A stretch of 64,000 bases of DNA from Salegentibacter sediminis (lineage in GTDB: Bacteria > Bacteroidota > Bacteroidia > Flavobacteriales > Flavobacteriaceae). The translations under genes were made by a program, and so were the position numbers. The notes beneath the pieces are model-generated. The model was not told where the DNA came from, ran no database searches, and was given only the letters and a program-made list of their open reading frames with translations. Position 1 is the first letter of the stretch, and each line of letters starts with the position of its first letter. Of the stretch, positions 62,327 through 64,000 are shown piece by piece. The stretch covers positions 93,922 to 157,921 of the forward strand of contig NZ_MSJR01000005.1 of NCBI RefSeq assembly GCF_002078605.1. The letters run 5' to 3'.

Positions 62327-64000
62327 TCAGGCCTTTTCCTTAGCTTTTTCCTGCAAGGTTTTAATTTCATCCCTTAGCCTGGCAGCTTCCATAAAATCCA
62401 GGTCTTTAGCAGCGGTCTCCATAGCCTTGCGTTTTTCCTTTATTTTTTTGTCGAGTTGAGGTTTGGTAAGGTAGGCCATTTCTTCCTCGGCAGCCTTTGT
62501 GGTTATTGGTTTCTCATAATCGTATACATCCAGTTTCTGCTTTACCAAAGCACTATCTATCTTTTTAACCAGTGGAGTAGGGGTGATATTATGTTCTTTG
62601 TTGTATGCAATTTGCTTTTCCCTGCGGTAATTGGTTTGGTCTATAGTCTTTTGCATACTGTCAGTTATCTTATCAGCATATAGAATTGCCTTTCCTTCTA
62701 CGTGCCGGGCAGCGCGGCCAACGGTTTGGGTGAGAGAGCGGTTACTACGAAGAAAACCTTCCTTATCAGCATCAATTATGGCTACAAGGGAAACCTCGGG
62801 AAGGTCCAGACCTTCCCGAAGAAGGTTAACTCCAATAAGGACATCAAAGAGACCTTTTCTCAGATCCTGCATAATTTCTACCCTTTCTAAAGTATCCACA
62901 TCAGAGTGTATATAACGACAGCGGATATCGATTCGGGTTAAATATTTAGTCAGTTCCTCTGCCATTCGTTTGGTGAGCGTGGTTACCAGGATGCGCTCAT
63001 CTTTTTCTACCCGAACATGAATTTCCTCAACAAGATCATCGATTTGGTTTAAACTCGGCCGCACTTCAATTACCGGGTCAAGCAATCCCGTTGGACGTAT
63101 TACCTGTTCCACATAAACCCCTTCAGATTTCTGAAGTTCGTAATCGGCTGGCGTGGCGCTAACATACACCACCTGATTCTGTAAGGCCTCAAATTCTTCA
63201 AATTTCAACGGTCTGTTATCCATCGCAGCAGGTAGTCTAAATCCATAATCCACCAGGGTTTCCTTTCGGGAACGGTCTCCACCATACATCGCGTGTACCT
63301 GGGGAATAGTTACGTGACTCTCGTCTACTACCATTAAATAGTCATCGGGGAAATAATCCAAAAGACAGAAAGGGCGTGTGCCGGGTTTCCTTCCGTCCAG
63401 GTACCTTGAATAATTTTCAATCCCGGAACAGTATCCCAGCTCCCTAATCATCTCCAGGTCGAAGTTAGTTCTTTCATCGAGGCGTTTGGCTTCCAGGTGT
63501 TTCCCAATATCCCTGAAATAATCGACCTGTTTAACCAGGTCATCCTGAATCTGATGAATCGCACCCTGTAGCACATCAGGCGAAGTCACAAACATATTGG
63601 CAGGATAAATATTCAGACGCTCATATTTCTCGATCACGTCATTGGTGCCCGGGTCGAAGGCTTCAATCTCTTCGATTTCATCTCCAAAAAAATGTATTCT
63701 GAAGGCGTTGTCAGCATAACTTGGATACACATCTACCGTATCTCCTTTAATTCTGAAATTCCCATGAGAGAATTCTGCTTCAGTTCTGGAATAGAGACTC
63801 TGGACAAGTTGATGCAATAATTTTGTGCGGGAAATATTCATATCCCTTTCAATAGAAACCACATTTTTACGAAACTCCACCGGGTTACCAATACCATACA
63901 AACAGGAGACCGAAGCCACCACAAGCACATCTCTTCTTCCGCTTAACAGAGAAGAAGTGGTACTAAGTCGGAGTTTCTCGATCTCTTCGTTTATGGAAAG
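62327..64000 (-). CDS. uvrB: Excinuclease ABC subunit B (N-terminus beyond the window)
   Basis: The track begins at an internal GTG (63928), but the frame continues without stop to the window edge ([14 protein letters not shown], then [19 protein letters not shown]). The visible 557 codons contain the later part of helicase domain 1, [73 protein letters not shown], and [12 protein letters not shown]. The C-terminal UVR motif is [13 protein letters not shown]. UvrB verifies DNA damage with UvrA and recruits UvrC. About 105-115 residues, including the Walker A site, lie outside. Confidence 0.97.
   Translation of the reverse strand, partial: [557 protein letters not shown]

Noticed and set aside
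1-64000. tRNA, rRNA, CRISPR or insertion sequence
   Set aside because: Every gap was read by eye; I found no cloverleaf, direct-repeat array, transposase or terminal inverted repeats. A tRNA scan would be decisive.

Overview
The window looks like an ordinary chromosomal stretch of a marine-type member of the Flavobacteriaceae (Bacteroidota), probably near Gramella/Salegentibacter/Zunongwangia. That placement rests on the protein families (DUF4136 and DUF4369 lipoproteins, an SPFH plus Arc-type pair, a holA-menA-menC-menE cluster, a 59-residue flavobacterial membrane protein), on Bacteroidota-type TAnnTTTG promoter elements before several genes, and on moderate-to-low G+C. I see no rRNA, tRNA, CRISPR array, prophage or insertion sequence. 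Two genes run off the edges: an OFA-type MFS transporter on the left and uvrB on the right. Both are truncated or shadowed in the ORF track.

Layout. 1-6.2 kb (mostly minus): MFS transporter, DUF4369 lipoprotein, DUF819 membrane protein, HAD phosphatase, Arc-type regulator, alpha/beta hydrolase, and an SPFH/band-7 protein whose reading frame is broken. 6.3-8.1 kb: S1/P1 nuclease facing an AlkB-like dioxygenase (also frame-broken) and a DoxX-like protein. 8.3-14.6 kb: TPR hybrid histidine kinase, htpG, and a TetR-type regulator directly joined to an AarF/UbiB kinase-like gene. 14.8-24 kb: S9 peptidase, KAS III, three small or uncharacterised genes, DUF4136 lipoprotein, pheT and a secreted TPR protein. 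24.3-36.4 kb: recG, M1 aminopeptidase, patatin, an operon of M20 amidohydrolase, glutamate-synthase-like flavoprotein and membrane protein, then a UvrD/PcrA helicase and a YciO-type protein. 36.4-44.8 kb: OmpA lipoprotein, GT2 glycosyltransferase, a small PD-(D/E)xK protein, then holA and menaquinone genes menA, menC and menE interleaved with a UPF0173 hydrolase and a CPBP protease. 44.9-54.9 kb: DoxX, pfkB, a second M1 peptidase, acyl-CoA carboxylase beta, a small membrane protein, DinB, ettA, DUF1456, DUF2254 and Hsp20.

The most unusual region is 55.2-61.0 kb. It holds a two-subunit indolepyruvate-type 2-oxoacid:acceptor oxidoreductase (iorA-iorB), a PLP aminotransferase of the aromatic/2-aminoadipate type, and a fused ADP-forming acyl-CoA synthetase. 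Together they encode the complete logic of the peptide-fermentation route known from Thermococcales: amino acid to 2-oxoacid, to acyl-CoA with reduction of an acceptor, to free acid plus ATP. Here it sits in what appears to be an aerobic flavobacterium, and IorA lacks the usual C-terminal ferredoxin domain while keeping a candidate proximal-cluster cysteine set. I regard this as the candidate undescribed system. Substrate, electron acceptor and regulation are unknown.

Two genes (SPFH and AlkB-like) each need exactly one extra base in a homopolymer to restore a full-length family-typical protein. They may be sequencing errors or true lesions. Rho-independent terminators are abundant and separate most transcription units.
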